NCBI RefSeq assembly: GCF_964656455.1
Contig: NC_135726.1
Location: 33,943,930-34,007,929, forward strand
Source of the DNA: Halichoerus grypus
Taxonomy: Eukaryota; Chordata; Mammalia; Carnivora; Phocidae
Direction: 5' to 3'
DNA length: 64,000 bases
Below the pieces are notes generated by a model. The model had not been told where the DNA came from and made no database searches. It worked only from the letters and a program-made list of their open reading frames with translations. The translations under genes were made by a program, and so were the position numbers. Below, one piece after another: positions 21,726 through 32,052 of this stretch (position 1 is its first letter; every line of letters begins with the position of its first letter).

Positions 21726-24079
21726 TGAGAGGATTTCCTCCACCGCAGGTGGCTGCCTGAAATTCCACAACTCAGTCCTCCCAGGCCCTGTCATTAAAAT
21801 GTAGATGGCCCTGTCAGGTCCTGCCTTAATGCTGCAGCCGACAAGTGAGGGGAGCAAGAGAGGAGGACGCCAGAAGGGGCTGTGGGGCCTCCCACAAGAA
21901 GATGAAAGGGTGTGAGGGATGCATTCTCCAGCCGTCTCAATTTGTCAGCCTCCAAGATGGAGCTGGAGGTTGAGGCCCCCTGAAAAATCCCTTCCTGGGA
22001 AGAGCCCCCTTTTCTGTGGGAGGACAGTTTTCTGGGTAGGGGGCAGGGAAGCAGGGCTCGGGCACCGTATGTGCAGCACATAGATGAAATCCTCCTGGAT
22101 TTGTCATTTATATTGAGAGCTTTCCAAATGTGCTTACTTTCTGACGCAGCCTTACTGTGCAAATGTCTGTCCTGAGCTACCGTCTTTGCCTGATACTCAT
22201 TTCCCTCATTTTGAGAACTATGACCCCAGTCCGACCCCGCAACAATCAGTCCACCTCTTCCAGGTGGGGTGGACATGCCGCTGAGTCGTGGCCAGTCCGA
22301 TTCCTCCCATCCAGCCACAGTGATTGGTGTGGGGATGAGCACATGAATCAAACCAGGCCAATGGGATTCAACTCAGACTTTTGTTGGAACTATTGACAAA
22401 GAGAACTCTTTTTCTGGATACTATGAAGCTATAAGAAGGTGAGCCTATTGGCAGCCATCCTGCCCCCCCAGCTCCTGCCCCCTCTTCCTCATGATGGGGG
22501 ATGGTGTGTGAAGTGGGAGCCGAAGTTCTCCTGCCCCTCAACCACATCATCTGAAATTCCACCACGATTGTTCCTTTGGCTCATGTAGGCCTTCCAGACT
22601 CACAACGGCAATGCCTTTGGGATGCGTTGTATGGGTTAACGACAAAATCAATCCACATCCTCACCTTTCAGCCCATTTACTGTGGGGCTTTGTGAAAATA
22701 ACATTGAGGCAGGAGCTAAGAATCCAGTGAGGTTGTCAAGATCAGGCACCGATGGACAGCATCCAAGTGCTTCTGTCCATCCCTGTAAGTCTTTGAGCAT
22801 TTGAAAAAATTCCTGTGGGTGGGTGGGGTAGTGAAGGCACCTGTGGGTTAGGACGCTTGCAGAAAGTAAAGAGAACATGTGAGTTGGTGGTTTAGAAAAA
22901 GCAGGTTGAATGAGAGAAGACCTTGCTGGGCCTAAAGAATTAAAAATGCACAGATTGACTCAAGGGAGTCTTTGACTGTTGGAAGCCAGAGGTTTTTGTT
23001 CCTTACTCTAAGCAAGAAGTAGTTTGTGCAACACAACAGGACACAACAAAGAACATTTTGGGGGTTAGTCAACCCCCAAAAGTAGCCAGGAGAAGTTAAC
23101 TGCCCTTTTGATCCCATTCGTTTTAGATTCTGCTAATGAATCTGGTGGCAGTCACAGGGAGACTGAAGCTGACGTGCGGGCTGAGGGATACAGGTTCCCA
23201 CCCACCTGCATGTTCACCCTCAGCCATCAGCTGTGCAACCAGGTGCCAAAGTCAAAGGGCAACTAATGAAAACAGGTCTTCTAAGCCAGAGTGGCATCTT
23301 ACAAGAAGTCGGGGCTGTAGGTTCATTAGGGATCTGTTGGTTAAAAGTCTGGGATTACAGGCCTTGTGTAGTCTTTTGCAGGGCAAAGTGAGCCTTCCCC
23401 AGAAAAATAAATTGCCCACCTGGGGGCATAACCTTCTGCTTTGGTATCTCCAGAGTTCTGATTTTAATGACCACATACATGGTCACCGGCTTGGAGCTGA
23501 GATCTGGACTGATGGGACAGGTTATTGTTATCAAACAGATTTCCTTCTTATTCTTGTTGAAAAGCTCTCAAAGGGACTGGGAGTTTATTTTGAGTTAGGA
23601 TACTCCTCACTTTTTCTCTCTCACGAAAAACATTGCGCTAGTCACGGGCCTGAAGAATTGTAAACGTGTGATTTTAGTTAAGAATGTGCTTTTTATTTTT
23701 CTTAGAGGCTTTCTGACTTCGAAGCTAGGTCTCAGTATCTGACACCACATTGGCAGAGACCAGCAGGAAAGGAAGGGGATTTAAATTGGCAACATGCCTG
23801 GAAATGAGAGAGAGAAAAAGTTCTACCTCCCTAGAGCTGGTAGCTTAGCCAAGGCCACAAAGAAAGAAATATTCTTGTGTCACTTTTTTTTCCCTTTAAG
23901 TTTTCTTTAAAAATTCACTGAAGTAATACAAAAGTTTTTAAGAAAATCAAGGGTTACAGAAGGACAAATAATGAAAAGCAATTATTTCTTGTTCCTACTG
24001 CTGCTCCTAAGAAGGAATCACTTTCAGCTCTGACTTTTGGTGGATCCTTCTCTATCTCTAATTCTCGGTGTACAAAGCT
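21726..24079. other. Unassigned sequence
   Basis: No confident repeat or gene was found across 2.3 kb. A segment at about 22,200-22,470 ('AACCAGGCCAATGGGATTCA', 'GCCTATTGGCAGCCATCCTG') has the feel of a very old repeat but I cannot name it. A 175-codon frame at 23,136-23,663 (+) has no recognisable features. Confidence 0.35.
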
Positions 24080-24280
24080 GTTTCTGTTTTGTTTTTTATT
24101 GAGGCATAATTCAATGGAACAAAATTCGTCCTTTTAAAGACTGCAACTCAGTGGTTTTTTGTATATTCATAAAGTTGTGTGACCATCACCACTATCTAGT
24201 TCGAGAACATCGTCATCACCCCAAAAGGAAACCCCGAACTCACTGGCCGTTGTTCTCCATTACTCCCCTTCCAGACTCTT

Positions 24281-24488
24281 TTTTTTTTTTTTTTTTAAAG
24301 ATTTTATTTATTTATTTGAGACACAGAGAATGAGAGAGAGAGAGAGAGCACATGAGAGGGGGGAGGGTCAGAGGGAGAAGCAGACTCCCTGCTGAGCAGG
24401 GAGCCCGATGCGGGACTCGATCCAGGGACTCCAGGATCATGACCTGAGCCGAAGGCAGTCGCTTAACCAACTGAGCCACCCAGGCGCC
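24281..24488 (-). mobile_element. CAN SINE with 18-bp target-site duplication
   Basis: Reversed full-length SINE from its T-rich tail to the head at 24,488. CTCCCCTTCCAGACTCTT is found at 24,263-24,280 and 24,489-24,506. It lies inside an older L1 and 155 bp from an opposite-strand SINE. Confidence 0.96.
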
Positions 24489-24643
24489 CTCCCCTTCCAG
24501 ACTCTTGGCAACTCATCTACTTTATGCTTCTGTGGATTTGCCCATTCTGGACATTTCATATAAATGGACCCACACAATATGTGACTTTTTGTTATCTGGC
24601 TTCTTTCACTTAGTAAAGTGTTTTTAAGATACATCCATGTTGT

Positions 24644-24840
24644 GGGGCACCTGGGTGGCTCAGTCGTTAAGCGTCTGCCTTCAGCTCAGGTCACAATCCC
24701 AGGGTCCTGGGATCGAGCCCCACATCGGGCTCCCTGCTCCGCGGGAAGCCTGCTTCTCCTTCTCCCACTCCCCCTGCTTGTGTCCCTCTCTCGCTGTGTC
24801 TCTCTCTGTCAAATAAATAAAATCTTTAAAAAAAAAAAAA
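24644..24840 (+). mobile_element. CAN SINE with 16-bp target-site duplication
   Basis: Full-length plus-strand SINE with GATCGAGCC and an A-tail of about a dozen As. GATACATCCATGTTGT is present at 24,628-24,643 and 24,841-24,856. It interrupts the same old L1 as its neighbour. Confidence 0.96.
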
Positions 24841-25075
24841 GATACATCCATGTTGTAATACGAACAGGCACTTTATTCCCATTTATGGCTGCATAATATT
24901 CCACGGTGTGGATATACCACATTTTGTTTATTCATTCATCAGTTGATGAACATTCGGTTTGTTTCCTCTTTTGAGCTATTATGAATAATGCTGCAGTGAA
25001 CATTCATGTGCAAGTGTTTGTTTGAACATCTGTTTTCAATTCTTTGGGGCATGTATAACTGGTTTTGATTTATCC

Positions 25076-25645
25076 CTTTAGCATTCCTGTTATGAGAAAT
25101 GAGGATTTTAACTTGTTCATACTGCCCTCTCTCTTCCCTGCCCCATCCCACTGATATATTTTTACTTCCTCTCTTCATTGCATTTATAATCACAGCAGCT
25201 GTGATTGCTTTCCACTCGAGTAACAGAAACCTTACTACAGTGGCTTAAACACATGCAGATATTTTTCTCACTTCTCAAGTCTAGCTTATTGTTAGTTCAG
25301 CCACCAGAAACTGCCAGCAACAGTCCAGGCTCTCTTTATCTTTCCTCTCTGCTATCCTTAACAAACCAGTTTTATATTTATGTTTGTCTCCTTTACAAAA
25401 TAGCTGCTGCAGCTCCAGACATCACATCTGCATGTGATCTCTTGCATACAAGAGAGGAAGAAGCAAATGGGCAAGAAACTGAAGGTATGTTGGTTATCTT
25501 TTATCAAAAAAGCATAGCTTTCTTAGAATTCCTCCCACCAACAAACTTCTACTTCAATCGCGTTAGCCAGAACTAAGTCACAAGGCCACACCTAGCTGTC
25601 AGGGAGCTGGAGAAACCTACAAGACTAGGACTGACATCATTGGCT
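25076..25645. other. Unassigned sequence
   Basis: There are hints of an old repeat at 25,205-25,600 ('TTACTACAGTGGCTTAAACA', 'CTAGCTGTCAGGGAGCTGG') but I cannot name it. A 123-codon frame at 25,205-25,576 (+) has no known features. Confidence 0.35.
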
Positions 25646-26025
25646 TAGGTTGGTGGTTCTCAACCTTGGGTATATGTTAGAATCTTCTAGGGATATTTGA
25701 AAATGTACTGTTGTGTATATGGTCTTACCCTAGTCCAAATGGTTCTCAACCAGGGGTGGTTTTGTCCCCCATGGGACATTTGGCAATATCTGGGGACATG
25801 TTTTATTGTTGAGAAAGGGGATGGGATGTTCCTGGCATCCAATGGTTAGAGGCCAGGATATTGCCAAACATCCTACAATGCACTAAACAGCCCCCACAAC
25901 AAAGAATTATCCAGTCCAAAATGTAAATAGTGTCAAGACTGAGAAACTGTGCCCTAGACCCATGAAATTATAATCTCCTCCAGGTAGTTCCAATATGCAA
26001 CCAGTGTTGAGAATCACTGGTTTCA
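25646..26025 (+). mobile_element. MER5A-like hAT element, split by MER20
   Basis: The left arm has 'GGTGGTTCTCAACCTTGGGT' and 'GAATCTTCTAGGGATATTT'; the right arm ends with 'ACCAGTGTTGAGAATCACTG'. These are the two near-symmetrical ends of the non-autonomous MER5A. A MER20 lies between them. The strand is nominal since the ends are inverted repeats. Confidence 0.8.
25736..25951 (+). mobile_element. MER20 (hAT-Charlie) with 8-bp target-site duplication
   Basis: It contains 'ATGGTTCTCAACCAGGGGTG', 'GGACATTTGGCAATATCTGG', 'CATCCTACAATGCACTAAAC' and 'GACTGAGAAACTGTG', the known MER20 structure of about 216 bp. CCCTAGTC at 25,728-25,735 and CCCTAGAC at 25,952-25,959 fit an 8-bp hAT duplication with one change. 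Confidence 0.9.
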
Positions 26026-26498
26026 TGAATGATCCATTGTCTGTGGTTGGGCACATTGATACCCTGAACAACACTGGGGTTCTCTCAATAGGACATAGAG
26101 TGAAGTGGATATTGGTTAGGTAGTATGTCTGCTCCAGTAACTGTCATATATTGACACTTTACTTCTAATTCAGTATCTTTTGGCTCTCTTTTTATGAGAT
26201 GAAATTAGTCCCCTCACTTTGAATTCTTTTTCTCCCTTCTGCCTTTGAACTTCTATAATTTGAACTTTTACATTGACAAAGTTAATAACATTTATTTTCT
26301 GTCTCATAACCAAAGTTATATCTGTATGTTGTATAACTATATATCCTAAAAGTTGAAATTTAATAAACAGGATTTATATTTTGATGATATAAATATTTAC
26401 TGCAAAGCCAAGAAATGGTTTTTAATTACATTTTTTTCTTTGTCAGCTTTTTGTTTTTCCTGGAGTTTATAATTTCATTTTTTCCCTTGTACTATTTG
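26026..26498. other. Unassigned AT-rich sequence
   Basis: No repeat or gene was recognised. It could be 3'-UTR-like or simply AT-rich DNA. Confidence 0.3.
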
Positions 26499-26513
26499 AC
26501 TTAGGTCATTTTA

Positions 26514-26719
26514 TTTATTTATTTTTAAGATTTTATTTATTTATTTGACAGAGAGAGACATAGCAAGAGAGGGAACACAAGCAGGAGGAGTGGGAGAGGG
26601 AGAAGCAGGCTTCCCACGGAGCAGGGAGCCCGATGCGGGACTCAATCCCAAGACCCTGAGATCATGACCTTAACGAGCTGAAGGCAGACACTTAACGACT
26701 AAGCCACCCAGGCATCCCA
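26514..26719 (-). mobile_element. CAN SINE, first of two stacked copies
   Basis: Reversed SINE from a T-rich tail to a decayed head (CACCCAGGCATCCC). It lies between the first (26,499-26,513) and second (26,720-26,734) copies of ACTTAGGTCATTTTA. Several CpG positions have decayed compared with the neighbouring copy, suggesting it is older. Confidence 0.95.
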
Positions 26720-26734
26720 ACTTAGGTCATTTTA

Positions 26735-26952
26735 TTTTTTTTTTTTATTTTTTATTTTTTTAAAGATTTTATTTATTTTTTTGACAGAGAGAGACATAGC
26801 GAGAGCAGGAACACAAGCAGGGGGAGTAGGAGAGGGAGAAGCAGGCTTCCCGCAGAGCAGGGAGCCCGATGTGGGACTCAATCCCAGGACCCTGGGATCA
26901 TGACCTGAGCCGAAGGCAGACGCTTAACGACTGAGCCACCCAGGCGCCCCCA
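26735..26952 (-). mobile_element. CAN SINE, second of two stacked copies
   Basis: Reversed SINE between the second (26,720-26,734) and third (26,953-26,967) copies of ACTTAGGTCATTTTA. It keeps CpG consensus sites (GCGCCCC head, CGAGCAG-type) better than its neighbour, which fits a later arrival at the same target. Confidence 0.95.
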
Positions 26953-27240
26953 ACTTAGGTCATTTTAAAGAGTTGTTCATATGACCCCATTTCTATGTGG
27001 TATAAAAGAATGAACAAGGAAGAGATAAGCACTAAAACTGACCAAGTTCCTTTAGAACTGGAAGCTTTCACAATCACCTACTTCCAGTTAGATAAAAAAG
27101 TAACTGAGGAATCTAATTAAGGTAAAGTTGGGAATACAGAATTGAGTGCTAATATTACTATCCTATGTACCTAATGTTCAATAAATATTTGGTGAATATT
27201 GTTAAATATCTGCACCTGTTTGAGAAGTCTTATTGGATGC

Positions 27241-27294
27241 TTCTAATTTAAATAAGAAAAATATTTCTTCTAATTTAAATAAGAAAAATATTTC
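27241..27294. repeat. Perfect tandem duplication, 27-bp unit
   Basis: A unit beginning TTCTAATTTAAATAAGAAAA occurs twice in direct succession (27,241-27,267 and 27,268-27,294) with no differences. Confidence 0.95.
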
Positions 27295-27500
27295 ATTGAT
27301 GTGTTTGTCAAGTACATATGATTTTATATATCATGCAATGGTGATGTAAGGATTCAGCAATAGATTAACTAGCCATGTAACAATTGTAGACATTTTTACC
27401 TGCAATGGATATTTCTCATTACTGATTGCTCTACAGACAAAGAACTTTAATGTGAACCTACATTCAGACTTCCTGTGACCAAGAAGCAAGTTCCCTACTG

Positions 27501-27776
27501 TTGTGTACGTCTGTAACAGCAACATGCTGTGACCTTCAGCTGCTGAACACTTATCCTGATTGCAATTCCACATGTGAATCCCTTCTAGACCTCAGTAGTA
27601 ATTTAAATAACTTTTATGATATGCTTCCTAGATCTCTACACAGCAGTGTAGATGAATACTTGGATTCCCAGAAGCTGTGTAATTCAACCTATCCTATAGG
27701 TAGCACAATATCATATTCCCACAGACTATTTTTGCATTTAGTGTTGTTGTATTTTCTGTTACTCTTGCTTGGCTAA
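27501..27776 (+). other. Unrecognised 91-codon open frame, possibly a gene relic
   Basis: The product is rich in Leu, Ser, Asn and Cys with a hydrophobic C-terminus (HLVLLYFLLLLLG). The stretch just upstream reads in another frame as CEPTFRLPVTKKQVP, which looks protein-like, so an old coding relic with a frameshift is possible. I do not recognise the family, and no splice sites or start context support a live gene. Chance is the main alternative. Confidence 0.2.
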
Positions 27777-27779
27777 TTT

Positions 27780-28475
27780 TTATTAGGGTAAAATTTATAT
27801 ACAGTGAAACACACAGATGTTAAGAACAATTCAAGGAGTTTTGACAAATGCATACACCTGTGTTAACAAGCACCTTAATTGGTTAATTTTCTCCGGGGAA
27901 TTTAGGGTAACTATTAATTTGAGATAATGCCTGAAGATATCTGAAAAATATTTTTTTTGCTTTCTAAAAAAGTTTTTTTATTGTAGTAGAATACACATAT
28001 AATAAAGTTTACTGTCAGTGACATTTAGTACATTTGCAGTGTTGTGTGGCCATCACGTCCATCTAGGTCTAGAACATTTTCATCACCCCAAAGGAAACTC
28101 TGTACCATTAAATGGCCACTTCCTATTCTCCCTTCTCCCTAGCCCCCTGGCAACCACTAATCTGCTTTCTGTCTCTGTAGATTTGCCTATTCTGGACATT
28201 TCATGTCAATTAAATCACACAGTATGTGGCTTTTTGTGTCTGGCCTTTTTTTTTTTTTCCTTAGCATAATGTTTTCAAGGTTCACCCATTTTGTAACATG
28301 CACTTCATTTCTGTTTATACCTGAATAATATTCCATTGTATGGACATACCACAAGGTGTTTCTCCATCCATCTGTTAATGGACATTTGGGCTATTTCCAC
28401 CTTTTGGCTATTGTGAATAGTGCTGTATGAACATTCATGCACAAGTTTTGTTTGAACATTTGTTTTTGGTTCCAA
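27780..28475 (-). mobile_element. Old L1M 3' region, minus strand
   Basis: Reversed L1 3' sequence: 'TTTTGACAAATGCATACACC', 'GCCTATTCTGGACATTTCAT', 'TGAATAATATTCCATTGTAT' and 'TGTGAATAGTGCTGTATGAA'. It resembles the L1 at 24,080 but is a separate copy. Confidence 0.85.
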
Positions 28476-29279
28476 AAAAAAAGGCATTATTTTATTTGTC
28501 ACCTAAGTAATCCAAATCTGATAAGTTATCTTCAAGATAAGAGCTGCGTTGGGACCTGCTATTTTGTTCCCTTGCTCCCTGTTACTTCTAAAACAAGAGA
28601 AAATAAAGTAAGAAGAGCAAGTCAGTGGTGAAACTGCCAAAGAAGAAAAAGTCAACAGTAATCATGCTGCTTGGCATCATTTTTGACGACACCCTTGGCC
28701 AGTGCACAGGAACATGAAAACCACAGAAATGGAGAATAGAAATGAGACACTGGTGTGTTTTGAGTTATCAAAATCACAAGCTTTTCTAGCATATTGTGTG
28801 AAAGGCTTTGATTCCTGTCTACGTCCAAAGAAGATTGTCATTTGAACCACAATGGCTTCTTAGTGGCTCGTTGCAAACCAGGTTGAAGTGTGTCAAAATG
28901 GTAAAAGTGATAATTATCCAACAAGCAGTTCAGGCATTGGCTAAGCCCGCATGGCCGCGTGCAGACCTTAGCAAGGAGGGACAGAATGAGTTACAATGAA
29001 AATTTGACGGACCCTGTCCACAGGGATCCCCCCACCCCTGGAATCCAAGCAATTCTAAAACTCTGAGAAAGTGTAATGTCCCTGTTTGGCCAGTACAAAC
29101 AGGACCTGGGACCTGGGGATTAGTTGAAGAGCAAGCAAGAGCATCTCAGCCCAGTGTTCCTGAGGTTGAAAGGCCTGGGAATATGGTTGCCGAGGCAGCG
29201 AGGAATTTTTTTCTGTTCCTGAGCACTCAGCTCACCAGAGACAGTCGTCTTCACCTGTGTGTGACTGCTTAGGGGTGGA
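28476..29279. other. Unassigned sequence
   Basis: Nothing recognised. A 63-codon frame at 28,808 (+) has no known features. Confidence 0.3.
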
Positions 29280-29700
29280 TGGATCCCTTTACACTCTGCT
29301 ACTAGCTGTGTGATCTTGGACAACTTATTTAATACCCCTCAGCTTTAGTTTCCTCAACTGTAAAATGGTGTTAATAAAAGGGCCGACCAGGGCACCTGGG
29401 TGGCTCAGTCGGTTAAGCGACTGCCTTCAGCTCAGGTCATGATCCCAGGGTCCTGGGATCGAGTCCCACATCAGGCTCCCCCTGCTCTGCGGGGAGCCTA
29501 CTTCTCCCTCTGCCTCTGCCTGCCACTCCCCCTGCTTGTGCTCTCTCTCTCTCTCTGTCAAATAAATAAATAAAATCTTTAAAAAAAATAAAAATAAAAA
29601 ATAAATAAATAAAAAATAAATAAATGAAAGGGCCGACCACTTCAGGTTAATGAGAGAATTGGGTTACTCTGCAGAAAGCACTCAGCAGAGTATCAGGCAT
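29280..29700 (+). mobile_element. MIR SINE, split by a CAN SINE
   Basis: The left part has 'CTACTAGCTGTGTGATCTTG' and 'TTTCCTCAACTGTAAAATGG'. The right part ('AAAGCACTCAGCAGAGTATC') may be the decayed MIR 3' part. The CAN SINE at 29,390 sits between them with a 13-bp duplication. Confidence 0.8.
29390..29626 (+). mobile_element. CAN SINE with 13-bp target-site duplication
   Basis: Full-length plus-strand SINE with a long (AAAT)n-type tail. AAAGGGCCGACCA is present at 29,377-29,389 and 29,627-29,639. It landed in a MIR. Confidence 0.95.
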
Positions 29701-29978
29701 ACCATCAGTGACAGGTTCGCTGACAGAGTGAGGAGAGGACAGCCGGACTACAGATGAGGTATTTGCTCCCTGGGCTCCCTGAGCCACCCCCCAAGGGCCC
29801 ACAAATGGGGAGAGGTGGTGAGAAGGAACGGTGTAGCCAGATCCCCAGATATCAGGGAGCACTACCAAGAGAAGCCAGTCTCTGCACTCAGCTGCTAGCC
29901 GTACACCTACGGCCTGTCCTGGAAAGACTCTCTAGTTCAGCCCGGGTAAGCGTTCCGGCTAATTAAATGCCTGGGGAT

Positions 29979-30061
29979 TGTTGGGGAGCCTGGCTGGCTC
30001 AGTCCGTAGAGCAGGTGACTCTTGATTTCAGGGTCGTGAGTTTGAGCCCTGTGTTGGGGGT
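29979..30061 (+). mobile_element. Short, older CAN SINE (base of a SINE pile-up)
   Basis: 'GGAGCCTGGCTGGCTCAGTC' then 'GACTCTTGATTTCAGGGTCG' and 'AGCCCTGTGTTGGGGGTAGA' is the older short SINE type. Its 3' end provides the AGATAATTTTT-like site where several later SINEs inserted. Confidence 0.75.
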
Positions 30062-30077
30062 AGAGATAAATTTTTTT

Positions 30078-30289
30078 AAAGATTTTATTTATTTATTGTA
30101 CAGAGAGAGAGAGAGCATGCACACCTGCAAGTGGGGAGAGGGGCAGAGGGAGAGGGAAAGAAAATCTTCAAGCAGATTCCAAGCTGAGCGCGGAGCCTGA
30201 CGCGAGGCTCAATCCTGGGACCCCGATATCCTGACCTGAGCTGAAATCAGGAGTTTGACACTTAACCAACTGAGCCACCCAGGCACCCT
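30078..30289 (-). mobile_element. CAN SINE in the pile-up (copy 1)
   Basis: Reversed SINE from AAAGATTTTATTTATTTATT to CACCCAGGCACC. Copies of AGATAA(A)TTTTTTT flank it at about 30,062-30,077 and 30,290-30,304. Confidence 0.9.
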
Positions 30290-30304
30290 GAGATAATTTT
30301 TTTT

Positions 30305-30490
30305 AAAGATTTTATTTATTTATTTGAGAGAGAGAGAATGAGAGAGAGCACATGAGAGGGGGGGAGGGGCAGACGGAGAAGCAGACCCCCTGCCGAGCAA
30401 GGAGCCCGATGCGGGACTCGATACAGGGACTCCAGGATCATGACCTGAGCCGAAGGCAGTCGCTCAACCAACTGAGCCACCCAGGCACCC
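30305..30490 (-). mobile_element. CAN SINE in the pile-up (copy 2)
   Basis: Reversed SINE from AAAGATTTTATTTATTTATT to CACCCAGGCACC. It lies between the second (30,290-30,304) and third (30,491-30,507, AAGATCATTTTTTTT) copies of the target motif. Confidence 0.9.
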
Positions 30491-30507
30491 TAAGATCATT
30501 TTTTTTT

Positions 30508-30919
30508 AAGATTTATTTATTTCAGGGGACGCCTGGGTGGCTCAGTCGGTTAAGCATCTGCCTTCGGCTCAGGTCATGATCTCAGGGTCCTGGGATCGAG
30601 TCTCACATCAGGCTACCTGCTCAGCGAGGAGCCTGCTTCTCCCTCTGCCTGCCACTCCCCCGCTTGTGCTTCCTCTCTCTCTCCCTACTAAATAAATAAA
30701 ATCTTTAAAAAAAAAAAAAAAAAAGATTTATTTATTTCAGAGAGAGAGAGAGAGAGCTTGCATGTGCCAGGGGGAGAGCCAGAGGGAGAGAGAATCTTAA
30801 GCAGACTCTGTGCTGAGCACAGAGCCCAACACCGGGCTCCATCTCACAAACATGAAATCATGACCTGAGCTGAAACCAAGAGCCAGATGCTTAACCAACC
30901 GAACCGCCCAGGAACCCCT
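30508..30919 (-). mobile_element. CAN SINE in the pile-up (copy 3), split by a plus-strand SINE
   Basis: The reversed tail AAGATTTATTTATTTCAG is at 30,508-30,525; the body resumes at 30,723 and runs to the head at 30,919 (CCGCCCAGGAACCCC). The fourth copy of the target motif (AGAGATAATTTTTTT) follows at 30,920-30,934. It is decayed, so it is an older member. Confidence 0.9.
30526..30722 (+). mobile_element. CAN SINE inserted inside another SINE
   Basis: Complete plus-strand SINE. AAGATTTATTTATTTCAG is found on both sides (30,508-30,525 and 30,723-30,740), so it landed in the tail region of the reversed SINE. Confidence 0.95.
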
Positions 30920-30999
30920 AGAGATAATTTTTTTAATGCTTTTTGATTGTATAATTCTGCAGGTAAGTGTAAATATACAAAAATTTGTCTTACACACTC

Positions 31000-31240
31000 G
31001 TTCACTCAACAACTATTTATTGATTACCTACTCTGTGCCAGACGTTGTTCTAGAACCGGGAACACAGCAACAACAAGACACACCAGCATTTATGCTCTCG
31101 TGAGCATACATTCCGGAGGCGCTGTGCCACGCCATGCCTGTGTTCTTAACTTCCTGTCACTGAACCTCTCTAGCTCTCAGTTTTCTAATCTGTAAAAGGA
31201 GTATGAGAATAAAAAGAGCTATGTCATAAAGTCGTCATGA
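31000..31240 (+). repeat. Ancient repeat fragment followed by a MIR fragment
   Basis: 31,000-31,130 has 'CTCAACAACTATTTATTGAT' and 'TACTCTGTGCCAGACGTTGT' (uncertain old family). 31,135-31,240 has 'CTGAACCTCTCTAGCTCTCA' and 'TTTTCTAATCTGTAAAAGGA', the MIR middle. Confidence 0.6.
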
Positions 31241-31779
31241 GTTTTTGGTTTTTGTTTGTCTTTAAAGAGGTGTACATGACACTGTATTAGTTTCAGGGGC
31301 ACAACATAATGATTTGATATTTGTATAGATTATAAAATGATCACCATAATACATCTAGTTAACATCATCACCATAGGTAGTTACAAATCTTTTTTCTTGT
31401 GGTAAGGACTTTTAAGATCTACTCTCTTAGCAATTTTCAAATATGCAATACAACATTACTAGCTATGGTCACCATGCCCTACATTACATCCCCATGGCTT
31501 ATTTATTTTATAACTGGAACTTTGTATCTTTTGACCCCTTCTCCCATTGTGCCCACCACCCCCACCTCTGCCTCTGGCAACCACCACTCTGTCCCCTGTG
31601 TCTATGAGTGTGGAGTTTTTGTTGTTGTTGTTGTTATTGTTATGTTTTAGATTCCACATCTAAGTGAGATCATAAAGTATTTCTCTTCCTCTGTCTGACT
31701 TATTACATTTAGCATCATGCTCTCAAGGTCCATTCATGTTGTTGCAAATGGCAAGATTTCCTTCTTCCTCATGGCTAAG

Positions 31780-31780
<1 letters not shown>

Positions 31781-31827
<47 letters not shown>

Positions 31828-31829
31828 CT

Positions 31830-31861
<32 letters not shown>

Positions 31862-31870
31862 TATACATAT
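31781..31870. repeat. (TA)n microsatellite
   Basis: About 90 bp of almost pure TA, with a short AACT interruption near 31,826 and some (CA) at the end. It lies inside the L1 where the consensus has a short TA-like motif. Confidence 0.95.
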
Positions 31871-32052
31871 GCCGCAATTTCTTTATCCATTTATCCATCG
31901 ATGGACACTTAAGTTATTTCCATATCTTGGCTATTATAAATAATGCTGCAATAAACATAGGGGTGCATTTATCTTTTTGAATTGTTTTCATTTTCTTTAG
32001 ATAAATACCCTGAAGTGGAATTGCAGGATCATATGGCAATTCTGTTTTTTAA

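Larger units (their letters stand above)
24080..25075 (-). mobile_element. Old L1M 3' region, minus strand, hosting two SINEs
   Basis: Reversed L1 3' sequence is visible at 'GTTTTTTATTGAGGCATAAT', 'CATTCTGGACATTTCATATA', 'TGGCTGCATAATATTCCACG' and 'GAATAATGCTGCAGTGAACA'. It is split by SINEs at 24,281-24,488 and 24,644-24,840. Confidence 0.85.
26968..27779. other. Mostly unassigned AT-rich sequence
   Basis: An L2-like 'TAATGTTCAATAAATATTTG' is seen near 27,175. There is a perfect tandem duplication at 27,241-27,294. The rest is not recognised except for an odd frame at 27,501. Confidence 0.35.
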
